The notes: generated from the letters alone by a model not told the origin. A stretch of DNA of 23,193 nucleotides from UBA11540 sp045531755 (GCA_045531755.1 JAZSEP010000099.1:1-23193); one strand, 5' to 3'. Shown: positions 14,765-22,189, counted from the first letter of the stretch. Numbers and translations are program-made.

Positions 14765-16033
14765 TTATTCTTCTTCGGGTTCGGGAATTTCGACCTTTAC
14801 CTTTATCTTTTCAACTCGTTTTTCGCCGACCTCGTGGATGGTTACGGTCATTGGGGCGTATTCAAAGCTTTCGCCCTCTTCGGGAATCTTTTTCATCTCC
14901 TCAAGCACCCATCCGCCGACGGTGTTGCTTTCGGGTTCGAAGTCCTTGAGTTCGATTTCAAGCTCCTCGAGCATATCGAAAACGTTTAAGTCTGCGTCGA
15001 CTATATATTCGTTATCGTCAAGCTTGACAATCGTTTCGATAACCTCGTCCTTTTCATCCCAGATTTCGCCGACAAGCTCTTCGACGATATCCTCAAGCGT
15101 TACGATACCGACTGTTCCGCCGTAGGAATCGGTAACAACCGCCATATGAATTTTGGACATCTGCAATTCGCGCATAAGCGAGGATATGAGCTGTTTTTCG
15201 GGGACGAAGATGGTTTTTCTTGTGAGGCTTCGTATATCTACCTCGTTGCCGTTTATCAGCTCTCGGAAAAAGTCTCTCTCCCAGAGAACGCCGATTATAC
15301 TGTCAACGGTTTTTTCATATATCGGGATTCTCGAATAGCGATGCTCCATAAACAGAGCCTTAATTTCCTCAACGCTGTCGTTGACATCAGCGGCTACGAG
15401 GTCAACTCGCGGAGTGAGAATCTCGTCAACGGTAATTTCCTGAAATTCAAGCGCCGACTGCAAGAGCTCGCTTTCGCTTTCCTGCAAAACGCCTTCGTCT
15501 TCAATCTCTTCAATAATGAATTTAAGCTCTTCCTGGGTTACGCTCGGTGTGTCTTCGTCGCCTTTTTTGCTCTTTACAAGCGACTGAAGCTTTGTGAACA
15601 CCCACACAAGCGGAGTGAGCACCACCATTACCGCATTAAGAGGTGCGGCAAAGTTCATCGTCACCTTTTCGCTGTTTTCCTTTGCGTATGATTTGGGAAG
15701 TATCTCTCCGAAGATGAGCACTACTATCGTCATAACAACCGTTGATATTGCTGCTCCTGCGGCTCCGAAAAGCTTTGTGAATATAACGGTGCCGATGGAT
15801 GCCGATGCTATATTGACGATGTTGTTTCCTATGAGGATTGCCGACAGCATTCTGTCAAAGTCCTCTGCTATCTTCAGTGCTCTTTCTGCCTTGCGGTTAC
15901 CGTCTGATACATAGTTCTTCAAGCGTATTTTATTAACACTCGAAAACGCTGTCTCCGATGCGGAGAAAAACGCTGACAATGCTGTCAGCACCACAAGAAG
16001 TATATACTGTCCTAAATTCGCGGGGTCGTCCAA
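14765..16033 (-). CDS. CNNM/CorC (hemolysin-family) membrane protein
   Basis: This encodes 422 residues starting with TTG at 16033-16031 behind AGGAG. The N-terminal CNNM (DUF21) domain has about four hydrophobic helices and the signature LSAFFSASETAFSSVNKIR, with VLIFGEILPKSYAKE later. A CBS pair follows (about 200-325, with TVDEILTPRVDLVAADV and IHMAVVTDSYGGTVGIVTLED). A CorC/HlyC C-terminal domain ends in an acidic tail PEPEEE. CNNM/CorC proteins are linked to Mg2+ export or Mg2+ homeostasis; the name hemolysin is historical. It faces mgtE, so importer and probable exporter are neighbours. Its promoter (16068-16096) lies at the end of comF. Confidence 0.9.
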   Translation of the reverse strand: MDDPANLGQYILLVVLTALSAFFSASETAFSSVNKIRLKNYVSDGNRKAERALKIAEDFDRMLSAILIGNNIVNIASASIGTVIFTKLFGAAGAAISTVVMTIVVLIFGEILPKSYAKENSEKVTMNFAAPLNAVMVVLTPLVWVFTKLQSLVKSKKGDEDTPSVTQEELKFIIEEIEDEGVLQESESELLQSALEFQEITVDEILTPRVDLVAADVNDSVEEIKALFMEHRYSRIPIYEKTVDSIIGVLWERDFFRELINGNEVDIRSLTRKTIFVPEKQLISSLMRELQMSKIHMAVVTDSYGGTVGIVTLEDIVEELVGEIWDEKDEVIETIVKLDDNEYIVDADLNVFDMLEELEIELKDFEPESNTVGGWVLEEMKKIPEEGESFEYAPMTVTIHEVGEKRVEKIKVKVEIPEPEEE

Positions 16034-16067
16034 AGTATTTCACTCTCCTAAAAAATTAATCGTGGGT

Positions 16068-16096
16068 ATTATATCATACTTATGTAAATATTGCAA
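16068..16096 (-). promoter_or_regulatory. Promoter of the CNNM gene
   Basis: On the minus strand, -35 TTGCAA (16096-16091), a 17-bp spacer, and -10 TATAAT (16073-16068) with TGA before it (extended -10). It lies just after the comF stop codon and gives the CNNM gene its own transcript. Confidence 0.75.
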
Positions 16097-16099
16097 GTA

Positions 16100-16726
16100 T
16101 CAGGTTTTTGCAAAGGTCAGCGCCGTCACGCGTCTTGCTCCCGCCTTATAGAGCATCTTCGCGTTTTCCCTGAGTGTTGCTCCCGTAGTGACAATATCAT
16201 CCACAAGCAGAATGCTCTTTCCGTCCACATCCTTTACAACCTTGAAGGCGCCTTTCAGATTCGTTTTTCTCTGTGCTGCTCTGAGGGATTTCTGCGGTGC
16301 AGTTTCGCGAATTTTGCGCAGAACGCCCTTTTCAAACTTAAGCCCCAAGCGGTTCGAGATTATCTTTGCAAACACTGCCGATTGATTGAATCCGCGTTTT
16401 ACGGTTGCTCTTCTCGTCATCGGAACGTATGCTACAAGGTCAAAGGGTGTCTTCGAATGAAGTTTTTCTGCTTCATCCGCAAGAAGTCGGCCCACCTTTT
16501 TACAAACGGTCAGGCTATGTCTGAATTTTATACAATTTATTACTCCCTTCACAGAGCCTTCGTAGCTGTACAGAGAGGTACAGTCAAAGTCGAGCGAATG
16601 AAAGTCTATGTAGTTTCTCCTCGAATTGAAATCCTTTACGCATTTTGGGCAAACGAGCGTGTTGTTTTCAACCACCTCGAAACAGCATATACATCTTGGC
16701 GGGTAGATAATATCTGCTAATCTCAC
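16100..16726 (-). CDS. comF: ComF-family phosphoribosyltransferase-like protein
   Basis: This encodes 208 residues. An N-terminal double Cys motif (C12, C14/C15 and C26, C29 in RCICC and CPKC) probably binds zinc. The C-terminal phosphoribosyltransferase fold contains RGFNQS (111-116), which is typical of ComF, and the PRPP loop VDDIVTTGAT (175-184). ComF proteins act in DNA uptake during natural transformation and are widespread in Firmicutes. The reaction, if any, is unproven. Its ATG overlaps the recD2 stop codon (ATGA), so it is translationally coupled to a DNA helicase, which fits a DNA-processing role. Confidence 0.9.
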   Translation of the reverse strand: MRLADIIYPPRCICCFEVVENNTLVCPKCVKDFNSRRNYIDFHSLDFDCTSLYSYEGSVKGVINCIKFRHSLTVCKKVGRLLADEAEKLHSKTPFDLVAYVPMTRRATVKRGFNQSAVFAKIISNRLGLKFEKGVLRKIRETAPQKSLRAAQRKTNLKGAFKVVKDVDGKSILLVDDIVTTGATLRENAKMLYKAGARRVTALTFAKT

Positions 16727-18945
16727 AGGCTATCCCTCATCTTCTCAAATTCCTCGTCCACAAATTTTCTGAGGTTTGTGTATCGGTCGGTCTTGCGCTT
16801 GTTTGCGACCATCTGTGCTACCGTTCCCTCTTCACCGAGGATTATCAGTATCTTTTTTGCCCTTGTTACCGCGGTATACAAAAGATTTCTGTAGTGAAGC
16901 TTTGCGTGTTTTCCCATAAGAGGAAGGATTACTGCGTCAAACTCGCTTCCCTGGCTCTTGTGCACCGTTATCGCGTAGGCGGTTTCTATCTCGTTTAGCT
17001 GGTCAAAGGAATATTCCGCAACCCTGTCGTCAAAGCGAATCTTCATCGTGGCAAGGCGTTTATCAAGCGCGATTATCTCACCGATGTCGCCGTTATACAC
17101 CCCTGCTCCCCTTTCGCCGTCGTCCTTCGTCCAGTTTATATCGTAGTTATTTTTTATCTGCATAACCTTGTCGCCCTGACGGAATATTATACCGCCAAAG
17201 CTATGCTCGGGCTTCATCATATCCGAGGGATTGAGCACCTGCTGGAGCGCGGCGTTGAGGTTATGGGTGCCGAGTTCTCCCATTTTACTTGGGCAGAGCA
17301 CCTGTATATCCCATTTGGGTGAAAAGCCGTATCGGGTGGGAAGACGCTTTGAAACAAGAGAAATCAGCGTATCCGCCGCCTTATGAGGCAGAGCTTCCGG
17401 CATAAAGAAAAAGTCTTTGCTTCTGACCTTGAGTTCGGGCATCTCGCCGCTCACTATACTGTGCGCATTGGTAATGATAAGGCTTTCTGCGGCTTGGCGG
17501 AAAATCTGTGTCAGGGTCACGGTGGGGAGTCTTTCGCACGCCAGAAGGTCGCCGAGCACGTTTCCGCATCCCACAGAGGGAAGCTGGTTGGAGTCGCCCA
17601 CGATTATGAGTCGGCATCCGAGGGGCATTGCCCGAAGCAGCGCTTCGAACAAAAGTATATCAACCATCGAGAATTCGTCAACAATCACGACGTCGCAGTT
17701 CAGCGGATTTTTTTCGTCGTGTACAAATTTTGAACGCTCGCTGTCACGGTAGTCCACCTCTAAAAGCCGGTGGATTGTTTTTGCCTCGTAGCCCGTGAGC
17801 TCGGCTATTCGTTTTGCGGCGCGTCCCGTGGGTGCGGCAATCTCCACGCGCAGTCCCTGTTTTTTATAAAGTGAGATTATTGCGTTAAGTGTGGTGGTCT
17901 TTCCCGTACCGGGTCCGCCTGTCAGAATTAAAATTCCTTTATTCATCGCCATACGGATAGCCTCGCGCTGAAGCTGTTCGTATTTTATTTTATCCTTTTT
18001 CTCGAGCTCGTCTATCCATCTATCAGGGTCTGTGTTATTATCTGCAAGGTTTGCAAGAAGGGTCGTGCGCATTGCGCAGTATCTCTCGGCGGTGTAAAGC
18101 TGTGAGAGATAGAGGTATTCTTTGCGATTTATATTACAATAGGAAAGAACGTCGGTTTCTATCATACTGTTGACACACAGCTCTACGTCAAGTCGGCTTG
18201 CGCCCAGAAACTCCGTGCTTATATCAACAACCTTATCATAAGGAAGGCAGGTGTGTCCGTTTCTGCTGTTATAGTACAGCGCGTGGGCTATTCCTGCTTT
18301 TATGCGGTGGGGACTGTCGGACGATATTCCGAGCTCCGTTGCAATCTCGTCGGCTTTTTCAAAATCAATTCCTATTCCCTCGTCACAAAGGACGTACGGA
18401 TTTTCACGGATTACGTCTGCTGAAGAAGCGCCGTATCTTTTCCATATCCTGACACTGTGAACAGGAGATATTTTATATGCAGAAAGAAACATCATAACTG
18501 CGCGGATACCAAAAACTCTTTTGAGCTCTGCGTTTATCGCTTGTGCCTTTGCAGGAGAAACACCGCGCACCTTCGTGAGCCTTTCGGGGTCCTTCTCAGC
18601 TATTTCAAGGGTATCCGCACCGAACTCTTCCACCAGACGACGCGCCAAAACAGGCCCGATACCCTTGACCGTGCCTGAAGAAAGATATTTGAGCATCGCG
18701 TGAGCAGTCGACGGAAGTCTGCGCTCGGTGAGAATAACCTTGAACTGTCTGCCAAAGTTCGAGTGAACGACGTAGCTTCCCGTGAGGTCAACCTCTTCGC
18801 CTTCCTCGATGCCTGTTATCTCCCCTACTGCAGTTATGAGCTCGCCGTCGGAATCTATCTCCATTACGGTGAAGCCCGTTTCCTCGCTTCGATAGACTAT
18901 GTGCTCGACAATGCCCGAAATTTTTATCTGTTCGGTGTTTTCCAT
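16723..18945 (-). CDS. recD2: ATP-dependent RecD2-like DNA helicase (SF1B)
   Basis: This encodes 740 residues, normal for RecD2. An N-terminal OB-like region (1-80) and helix-hairpin-helix repeats (about 88-135, KGIGPVLARRLVEEFG and KVRGVSPAKAQAI) distinguish it from RecD of RecBCD. The helicase core has Walker A GGPGTGKTTT (343-352), APTGRAAKR (371-379), the DExx box VIVDEFSM, GDSNQLPSVG, and near the C-terminus YAITVHKSQGSEFD and LLYTAVTRAKK. RecD2 unwinds DNA 5' to 3' and supports DNA repair and fork stability. GGAGAAG precedes the ATG. comF is translated from the overlapping stop/start. Confidence 0.95.
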   Translation of the reverse strand: MENTEQIKISGIVEHIVYRSEETGFTVMEIDSDGELITAVGEITGIEEGEEVDLTGSYVVHSNFGRQFKVILTERRLPSTAHAMLKYLSSGTVKGIGPVLARRLVEEFGADTLEIAEKDPERLTKVRGVSPAKAQAINAELKRVFGIRAVMMFLSAYKISPVHSVRIWKRYGASSADVIRENPYVLCDEGIGIDFEKADEIATELGISSDSPHRIKAGIAHALYYNSRNGHTCLPYDKVVDISTEFLGASRLDVELCVNSMIETDVLSYCNINRKEYLYLSQLYTAERYCAMRTTLLANLADNNTDPDRWIDELEKKDKIKYEQLQREAIRMAMNKGILILTGGPGTGKTTTLNAIISLYKKQGLRVEIAAPTGRAAKRIAELTGYEAKTIHRLLEVDYRDSERSKFVHDEKNPLNCDVVIVDEFSMVDILLFEALLRAMPLGCRLIIVGDSNQLPSVGCGNVLGDLLACERLPTVTLTQIFRQAAESLIITNAHSIVSGEMPELKVRSKDFFFMPEALPHKAADTLISLVSKRLPTRYGFSPKWDIQVLCPSKMGELGTHNLNAALQQVLNPSDMMKPEHSFGGIIFRQGDKVMQIKNNYDINWTKDDGERGAGVYNGDIGEIIALDKRLATMKIRFDDRVAEYSFDQLNEIETAYAITVHKSQGSEFDAVILPLMGKHAKLHYRNLLYTAVTRAKKILIILGEEGTVAQMVANKRKTDRYTNLRKFVDEEFEKMRDSL

Positions 18946-18972
18946 AGCTTCTCCAAGAATGTTTGTGGTTTA

Positions 18973-19001
18973 ATTATAGCATAATTCATTGTGATTATCA
19001 A
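18973..19001 (-). promoter_or_regulatory. Promoter of recD2-comF
   Basis: On the minus strand, -35 TTGATA (19001-18996), a 17-bp spacer and a perfect -10 TATAAT (18978-18973), 28 nt before the recD2 start. The -35 box lies at the edge of the repeat region 18998-19095, which may have supplied it. Confidence 0.8.
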
Positions 19002-19095
19002 TGATATATCGTCTACGACAATATGATATAATCTCCGTCCCTTTTATAATCCGAAGGTATATATCATCCGTTCTGCGAGGAACGGATATCATTGA
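18998..19095. repeat. GATAT-spaced dyad repeat region
   Basis: A 98-bp non-coding stretch with terminal 10-bp inverted repeats TCAATGATAT (18998-19007) and ATATCATTGA (19086-19095). Inside, GATAT/ATATC units separate small dyads, including a clear 8-bp stem ATCCGTTC (19066-19073)/GAACGGAT (19080-19087) with loop TGCGAG, and TCGT-CT-ACGA at 19009-19018. It resembles a miniature dispersed repeat or hairpin array. A genome-wide copy count would be needed to establish this. Confidence 0.5.
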
Positions 19096-19135
19096 AAAAA
19101 GTCACCTTTGTCAGTAGACAAAAGTGACTTTTTTC
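19094..19135. terminator. Bidirectional terminator after the 79-aa ORF
   Basis: A long hairpin: GAAAAAAGTCACCTTTGTC (19094-19112), loop AGTA, complementary arm 19117-19135 with one mismatch. A/T tracts at both ends let it work in both directions. It is very similar in design to the hairpin after tRNA-Val at about 20011-20056, sharing the inner TGTC...GACAAAAG and outer GAAAAAA/TTTTTTC parts. Confidence 0.8.
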
Positions 19136-19195
19136 TTGCGAAAGAGCAGTATAACGGTGTGTAAACGGGGCAAAAAAAGTGAAAAGGTGCGTGAA

Positions 19196-19435
19196 TTAGC
19201 ACTTATACACATAGAAGTTCCAAACACAATTGCTGCTTTCACCAGCCGCAAATTCATACTGCACATTATCAATCGTCACGGTGTATACCGGAACTTCATA
19301 AGAAAGACCATTTACTTGAACACGTTGTTTTGTATCAATCCATTGGTAATCGAAAATGTTAACACCAAATAATTTGGTATCCCCGTCAATGCCGGTTCTT
19401 TCTAACTGCCAACTTTTGCTTTTCCACATTTTCAT
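19196..19435 (-). CDS. Hypothetical 79-residue protein coupled to the four-helix-bundle gene
   Basis: This frame starts at ATG 19435-19433, which overlaps the stop codon of the upstream four-helix-bundle gene (ATGA), with AGGAG 8 nt before it; the longer frame lacks such a site. The product is small and soluble, with alternating hydrophobic residues suggesting beta strands (TKLFGVNIFDYQWI, VPVYTVTIDNVQYEFAAG) and an aromatic-rich end WNFYVYKC. I recognise no family. Its coupling suggests it works with the four-helix protein. A terminator follows about 60 nt downstream. Confidence 0.65.
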   Translation of the reverse strand: MKMWKSKSWQLERTGIDGDTKLFGVNIFDYQWIDTKQRVQVNGLSYEVPVYTVTIDNVQYEFAAGESSNCVWNFYVYKC

Positions 19436-19785
19436 TTTTCGTTCTCCTTTGCGGTGTTGACAGAGGAAATGAGCATAACTCGAATGCTTGTGCAAGCGGA
19501 GTCAAGGGATTTATATTCTTCTTCGGATATATAATTTGTCTTGAACAGCAGTTCCAACCAATATCCGGTTTCATTTGCTTCTTTGAGAGCAATTTGGAGT
19601 TTAGCAATAAAGTCTGCTTTCCCATGAGCATATTGCGCTTCACGGATATTTGCACCGATGGAAGTGCCACTTCTGCCGATTTGGTTAGAAATAATGGATT
19701 CCCGTTTTTCCTTCAAATATTTTACAAGATTTATGATGGATACAGCGAAATCCATTGATTGTGTTCTTAACTTGCTTTCAGACAT
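19432..19785 (-). CDS. Four-helix-bundle protein (S23/23S rRNA intervening-sequence type)
   Basis: This encodes 117 residues, almost all helical. The sequence fits the TIGR02436/S23 family: an N-terminal helix with MDFAVSIINLVKYLKEKR, the hallmark QIGRSGTSIGANIREA (35-50), then AKLQIALKEANETGYWLELL (61-80) and a last helix. Members are encoded in 23S rRNA intervening sequences of some bacteria, and relatives include Avd of diversity-generating retroelements, a pentameric nucleic-acid-binding protein. No rRNA, reverse transcriptase or variable repeat is present here. AGGAGGT precedes the ATG and a good promoter lies at 19809-19837. Just beyond that promoter is an array of hairpins that may be its nucleic-acid partner. 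Confidence 0.85.
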   Translation of the reverse strand: MSESKLRTQSMDFAVSIINLVKYLKEKRESIISNQIGRSGTSIGANIREAQYAHGKADFIAKLQIALKEANETGYWLELLFKTNYISEEEYKSLDSACTSIRVMLISSVNTAKENEK

Positions 19786-19808
19786 ATAGGCACCTCCTAT
19801 TCGAATAT

Positions 19809-19837
19809 ATTATACCATAAGCATCTGTAATAAGCAA
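19809..19837 (-). promoter_or_regulatory. Promoter of the four-helix-bundle operon
   Basis: On the minus strand, -35 TTGCTT (19837-19832), a 17-bp spacer and -10 TATAAT (19814-19809), giving a leader of about 16 nt to the start codon. The -35 box borders the hairpin array. Confidence 0.75.
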
Positions 19838-19842
19838 CATTC

Positions 19843-20007
19843 TGTGAAGTTTGGGCAACGCCCAAGTGAAGCAGCGGCAATGCCGCTGTGAAGCATTGTG
19901 CTTCGCACAATGTGAAGTTAAGTGTGCCACCCACACCCGCAGGCACTTCACTGCGCAGCAACTTCACGATGCATTAGCATCGCTTATCGTGCCGCAAGGC
20001 ACACTTA
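19843..20007. repeat. Array of small hairpins separated by GTGAAG/CTTCAC units
   Basis: GTGAAG occurs at 19844, 19866, 19888 and 19912 (steps of 22, 22 and 24 bp). The three intervals are perfect stems with 3-nt loops: TTGGGC-aac-GCCCAA, CAGCGGC-aat-GCCGCTG and CATTGTGC-ttc-GCACAATG. From 19946 the spacer appears inverted as CTTCAC (19946, 19962), separating CTGCGCAG and CGATGC-atta-GCATCG, then GTGCC-gcaa-GGCAC. TAAGTGTGCC (19919-19928) pairs with GGCACACTTA (19998-20007), closing the right half. The stem sequences all differ while their structure is kept, so the structure and the spacer are what is conserved. No ORF is supported here. Confidence 0.85.
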
Positions 20008-20010
20008 GTT

Positions 20011-20056
20011 CGAAAAAAGAGTCTTATGTCTGATAGACAAAAGACTCTTTTTTCGT
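20011..20056. terminator. Terminator after tRNA-Val
   Basis: A hairpin of about 20 bp with one mismatch (left arm CGAAAAAAGAGTCTTATGTC, 5-nt loop, right arm ending in CTTTTTTCG). It directly adjoins the CCA end of the tRNA on the minus strand and works in either direction. Confidence 0.8.
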
Positions 20057-20132
20057 GGTGTACGCTAAGGAACTCGAATCCCTGACCCTTTGCACGTCAA
20101 GCAAATGCTCTACCAGCTGAGCTAAGCGTCCG
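20057..20132 (-). tRNA. tRNA-Val(GAC)
   Basis: On the minus strand the gene reads GGACGCTTAGCTCAGCTGG at its 5' end, has an anticodon arm TTTGC/GCAAA with GAC in the loop, a TTCGAGT T-loop, and an encoded CCA end. The G2 position faces A71, because the 3' acceptor strand is AGCGTAC where AGCGTCC would pair fully. The usual G53-C61 pair of the T-stem is A-T. These changes are unusual. The gene has a good promoter and a terminator, so it may still be expressed. The 5' boundary is uncertain by one base. Confidence 0.85.
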
Positions 20133-20143
20133 TAACAGTAATT

Positions 20144-20172
20144 ATTATACTTATTGGTAGTTTGAAAGTCAA
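20144..20172 (-). promoter_or_regulatory. Promoter of tRNA-Val
   Basis: On the minus strand, -35 TTGACT (20172-20167), a 17-bp spacer and a perfect -10 TATAAT (20149-20144), ending about 12 bp before the mature tRNA. Confidence 0.85.
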
Positions 20173-20231
20173 GGGGATTTTTGTTTTTTTAATCATTTTG
20201 GGCAAATATGCAACATTGTTAAATAAAAAAC

Positions 20232-20261
20232 TTGACAAAAGTGCCTAAATAGTTATACAAT
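20232..20261 (+). promoter_or_regulatory. Promoter of rny
   Basis: -35 TTGACA (20232-20237), an 18-bp spacer and -10 TACAAT (20256-20261). It implies a 5' leader of about 200 nt. The leader holds GCGGA (20362-20366)/TCCGC (20381-20385) and the hairpin covering the ribosome binding site. I see no ORF or known riboswitch in it. Confidence 0.8.
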
Positions 20262-20411
20262 ATGTATTGGAATATTTATAGCATTTTTAATGTTTTATTG
20301 AATATTTTATCTCCCGATTAGGATTTCAGCGTTTTAAATTTGTCTTTTCTATATATTTTTAGCGGATTGGGGCTTCTCTTTCCGCAGTTTTGACATATTT
20401 ATATATCTCCA

Positions 20412-20464
20412 CTTCCTTTTCGGGTATCATTCTGCCTATATGGCGTATTTTATCGAAAAGGAGG
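20412..20464 (+). promoter_or_regulatory. Leader hairpin sequestering the rny ribosome binding site
   Basis: CTTCCTTTTCG (20412-20422) can pair with CGAAAAGGAGG (20454-20464): 11 bp with one G-T pair and a 31-nt loop that contains a small GCC/GGC stem. The downstream arm is the Shine-Dalgarno sequence itself, so the fold would block initiation. Translational control is inferred from base pairing only. Confidence 0.55.
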
Positions 20465-20471
20465 TTTTTTT

Positions 20472-22043
20472 GTGACATTTGAATTGCCAATGGTAATCCT
20501 ATTCTGTGCCATCACCGCAGCTGTCGTTGCTGTGATAGCCATTCCTATAGCGGTTAAATGCGGTATCTCCTATCGCAAAAAGGTTGCTGAGGCTGAAATC
20601 GGCTCCGCAGAGGAAGAAGCAAGAAAGATTGTTAACAACGCATTAAAAGCAAGTGAAGCAAAGAAAAAAGAGGCTCTTATAGAAGCTAAAGATGAAATCT
20701 ATAAGATGCGTCAAGAAACTGAAAAAGAACTCAAAGAACGTCGCAGCGAGGTTCAAAGACAGGAACGCAGACTGCAACAAAAGGAAGAATCTCTTGACAA
20801 GAAGCTTGACAACATCGAAAAGAAGGAAGAAGTTCTTCAGGAAAAACTCCACGACGCTGACGAAAAGCTGGCTGAAGTAAACGAAATCAAGAAGCATCAG
20901 TTTGAAATGCTCGAAAAGATTTCAAACTACACCGCCGAGCAGGCTAAGGAAGCTATTCTTGAGGCTCTTGACAAGGAGCTCGTTCACGAAAAGTCGCTCA
21001 AAATTGCCGCTTACGAGCAGCAGTACAGAGAGGAATCCGAACAGAAGGCTCGCGACATTATCTCGGTTGCTATCCAGAGATATGCCGCTGACCAGGTTGC
21101 TGAAGCTACCGTTTCTGTTGTTCCGCTCCCCAACGACGATATGAAGGGCCGTATCATCGGCCGTGAGGGCAGAAATATCCGTGCTCTTGAAACCGCTACG
21201 GGCGTTGATCTTATCATTGACGACACTCCCGAGGCTATCACAGTTTCGAGCTTTGACCCCGTCAGACGCGAAATTGCCCGTTTGTCCCTTGAAAAGCTTA
21301 TTACCGACGGAAGAATCCATCCCGCTCGCATCGAGGAAATGGTTGAAAAGGCTACCCGTGAGGTTGAAACCAAGATTAAGCAAGACGGTGAACGCGCCGT
21401 TATGGACCTTGGCATCCACGGTATGCATCCCGAGCTTGTTAAGCTTCTCGGCCGTCTTCGTTACCGTACAAGCTACGGACAGAACGTACTTAATCACTCT
21501 ATTGAGGTTGCTTACATTGCAGGTATGATTGCCGGAGAGGTTGGCGGTGACGTTGTTCTCGCAAGAAGAGCCGGTCTTCTCCACGATATCGGTAAGGCAC
21601 TTAACCACGAGATTGAAGGTTCTCACGTTGCTATCGGTATTGACGTTTGCCGTAAGTACAAGGAAAACGAGGAAGTTATCCACGCTATCGAGGCTCACCA
21701 CGGCGACGTTGACCCCAGAACACTCGTTGCTTGCATCGTTCAGGCTTCCGATGCTCTGTCAGCTGCAAGACCGGGTGCAAGAAGAGAAAATCTGCAGAAC
21801 TACATCAAGCGTCTTGAGAAGCTCGAAGAGATTGCAGAGTCCTTTAACGGTGTTGACCGTTCGTTTGCTATTCAGGCAGGTAGAGAGATCAGAATTATGC
21901 TCAAGCCTGAGGTTATCTCCGATGACCAGATGACTCTCGTCGCAAGAGAAATCGTTGAAAAGATTGAAAACGAGATGGAATATCCCGGACAAATCAAGGT
22001 TCATCTTATCAGAGAAAGCCGTGCCATCGAGTACGCGAAATGA
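20472..22043 (+). CDS. rny: Ribonuclease Y
   Basis: This encodes a 523-residue membrane-anchored endoribonuclease that initiates mRNA decay and processing. The order of parts is typical: an N-terminal transmembrane helix (about 7-28), a long charged coiled coil (about 35-200), a KH RNA-binding domain with GRIIGREGRN (226-235), and an HD metal-dependent phosphohydrolase domain with H371-D372 in GLLHDIGKA. The C-terminal RNase Y domain ends in IRESRAIEYAK. The start is GTG at 20472 behind AAAGGAGG. It is monocistronic, with its own promoter, a long structured leader and an intrinsic terminator. Confidence 0.97.
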   Translation: MTFELPMVILFCAITAAVVAVIAIPIAVKCGISYRKKVAEAEIGSAEEEARKIVNNALKASEAKKKEALIEAKDEIYKMRQETEKELKERRSEVQRQERRLQQKEESLDKKLDNIEKKEEVLQEKLHDADEKLAEVNEIKKHQFEMLEKISNYTAEQAKEAILEALDKELVHEKSLKIAAYEQQYREESEQKARDIISVAIQRYAADQVAEATVSVVPLPNDDMKGRIIGREGRNIRALETATGVDLIIDDTPEAITVSSFDPVRREIARLSLEKLITDGRIHPARIEEMVEKATREVETKIKQDGERAVMDLGIHGMHPELVKLLGRLRYRTSYGQNVLNHSIEVAYIAGMIAGEVGGDVVLARRAGLLHDIGKALNHEIEGSHVAIGIDVCRKYKENEEVIHAIEAHHGDVDPRTLVACIVQASDALSAARPGARRENLQNYIKRLEKLEEIAESFNGVDRSFAIQAGREIRIMLKPEVISDDQMTLVAREIVEKIENEMEYPGQIKVHLIRESRAIEYAK

Positions 22044-22077
22044 GAACCTTGCTATTTCACAACAATGAATTTTCACA

Positions 22078-22120
22078 TCCGCTCCGAAGTAGAATTCGGG
22101 GCGGAATTCTTTTTGTTTTT
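22078..22120 (+). terminator. Terminator of rny
   Basis: TCCGCTCCGAA (22078-22088) pairs with TTCGGGGCGGA (22095-22105, one G-T pair), followed by ATTCTTTTTGTTTTT. Confidence 0.88.
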
Positions 22121-22145
22121 TATTCTAATTTTTTCAAAAATACTA

Positions 22146-22174
22146 TTGACATATCGGTTTTCGTGTGGTAGAAT
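22146..22174 (+). promoter_or_regulatory. Promoter of tRNA-Leu
   Basis: Perfect -35 TTGACA (22146-22151), a 17-bp spacer and -10 TAGAAT (22169-22174), ending 15 bp before the mature tRNA. Confidence 0.85.
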
Positions 22175-22189
22175 ATCAAGGTACCAAAC

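Noticed and set aside
19843..20007. CRISPR array
   Set aside because: Repeats are only 6 bp, the intervals are perfect palindromes rather than unique spacers, the spacer unit changes orientation, and no cas genes are present.
19196..20007. Diversity-generating retroelement, suggested by the Avd-like four-helix protein
   Set aside because: No reverse transcriptase, template repeat or variable repeat is visible in the window.
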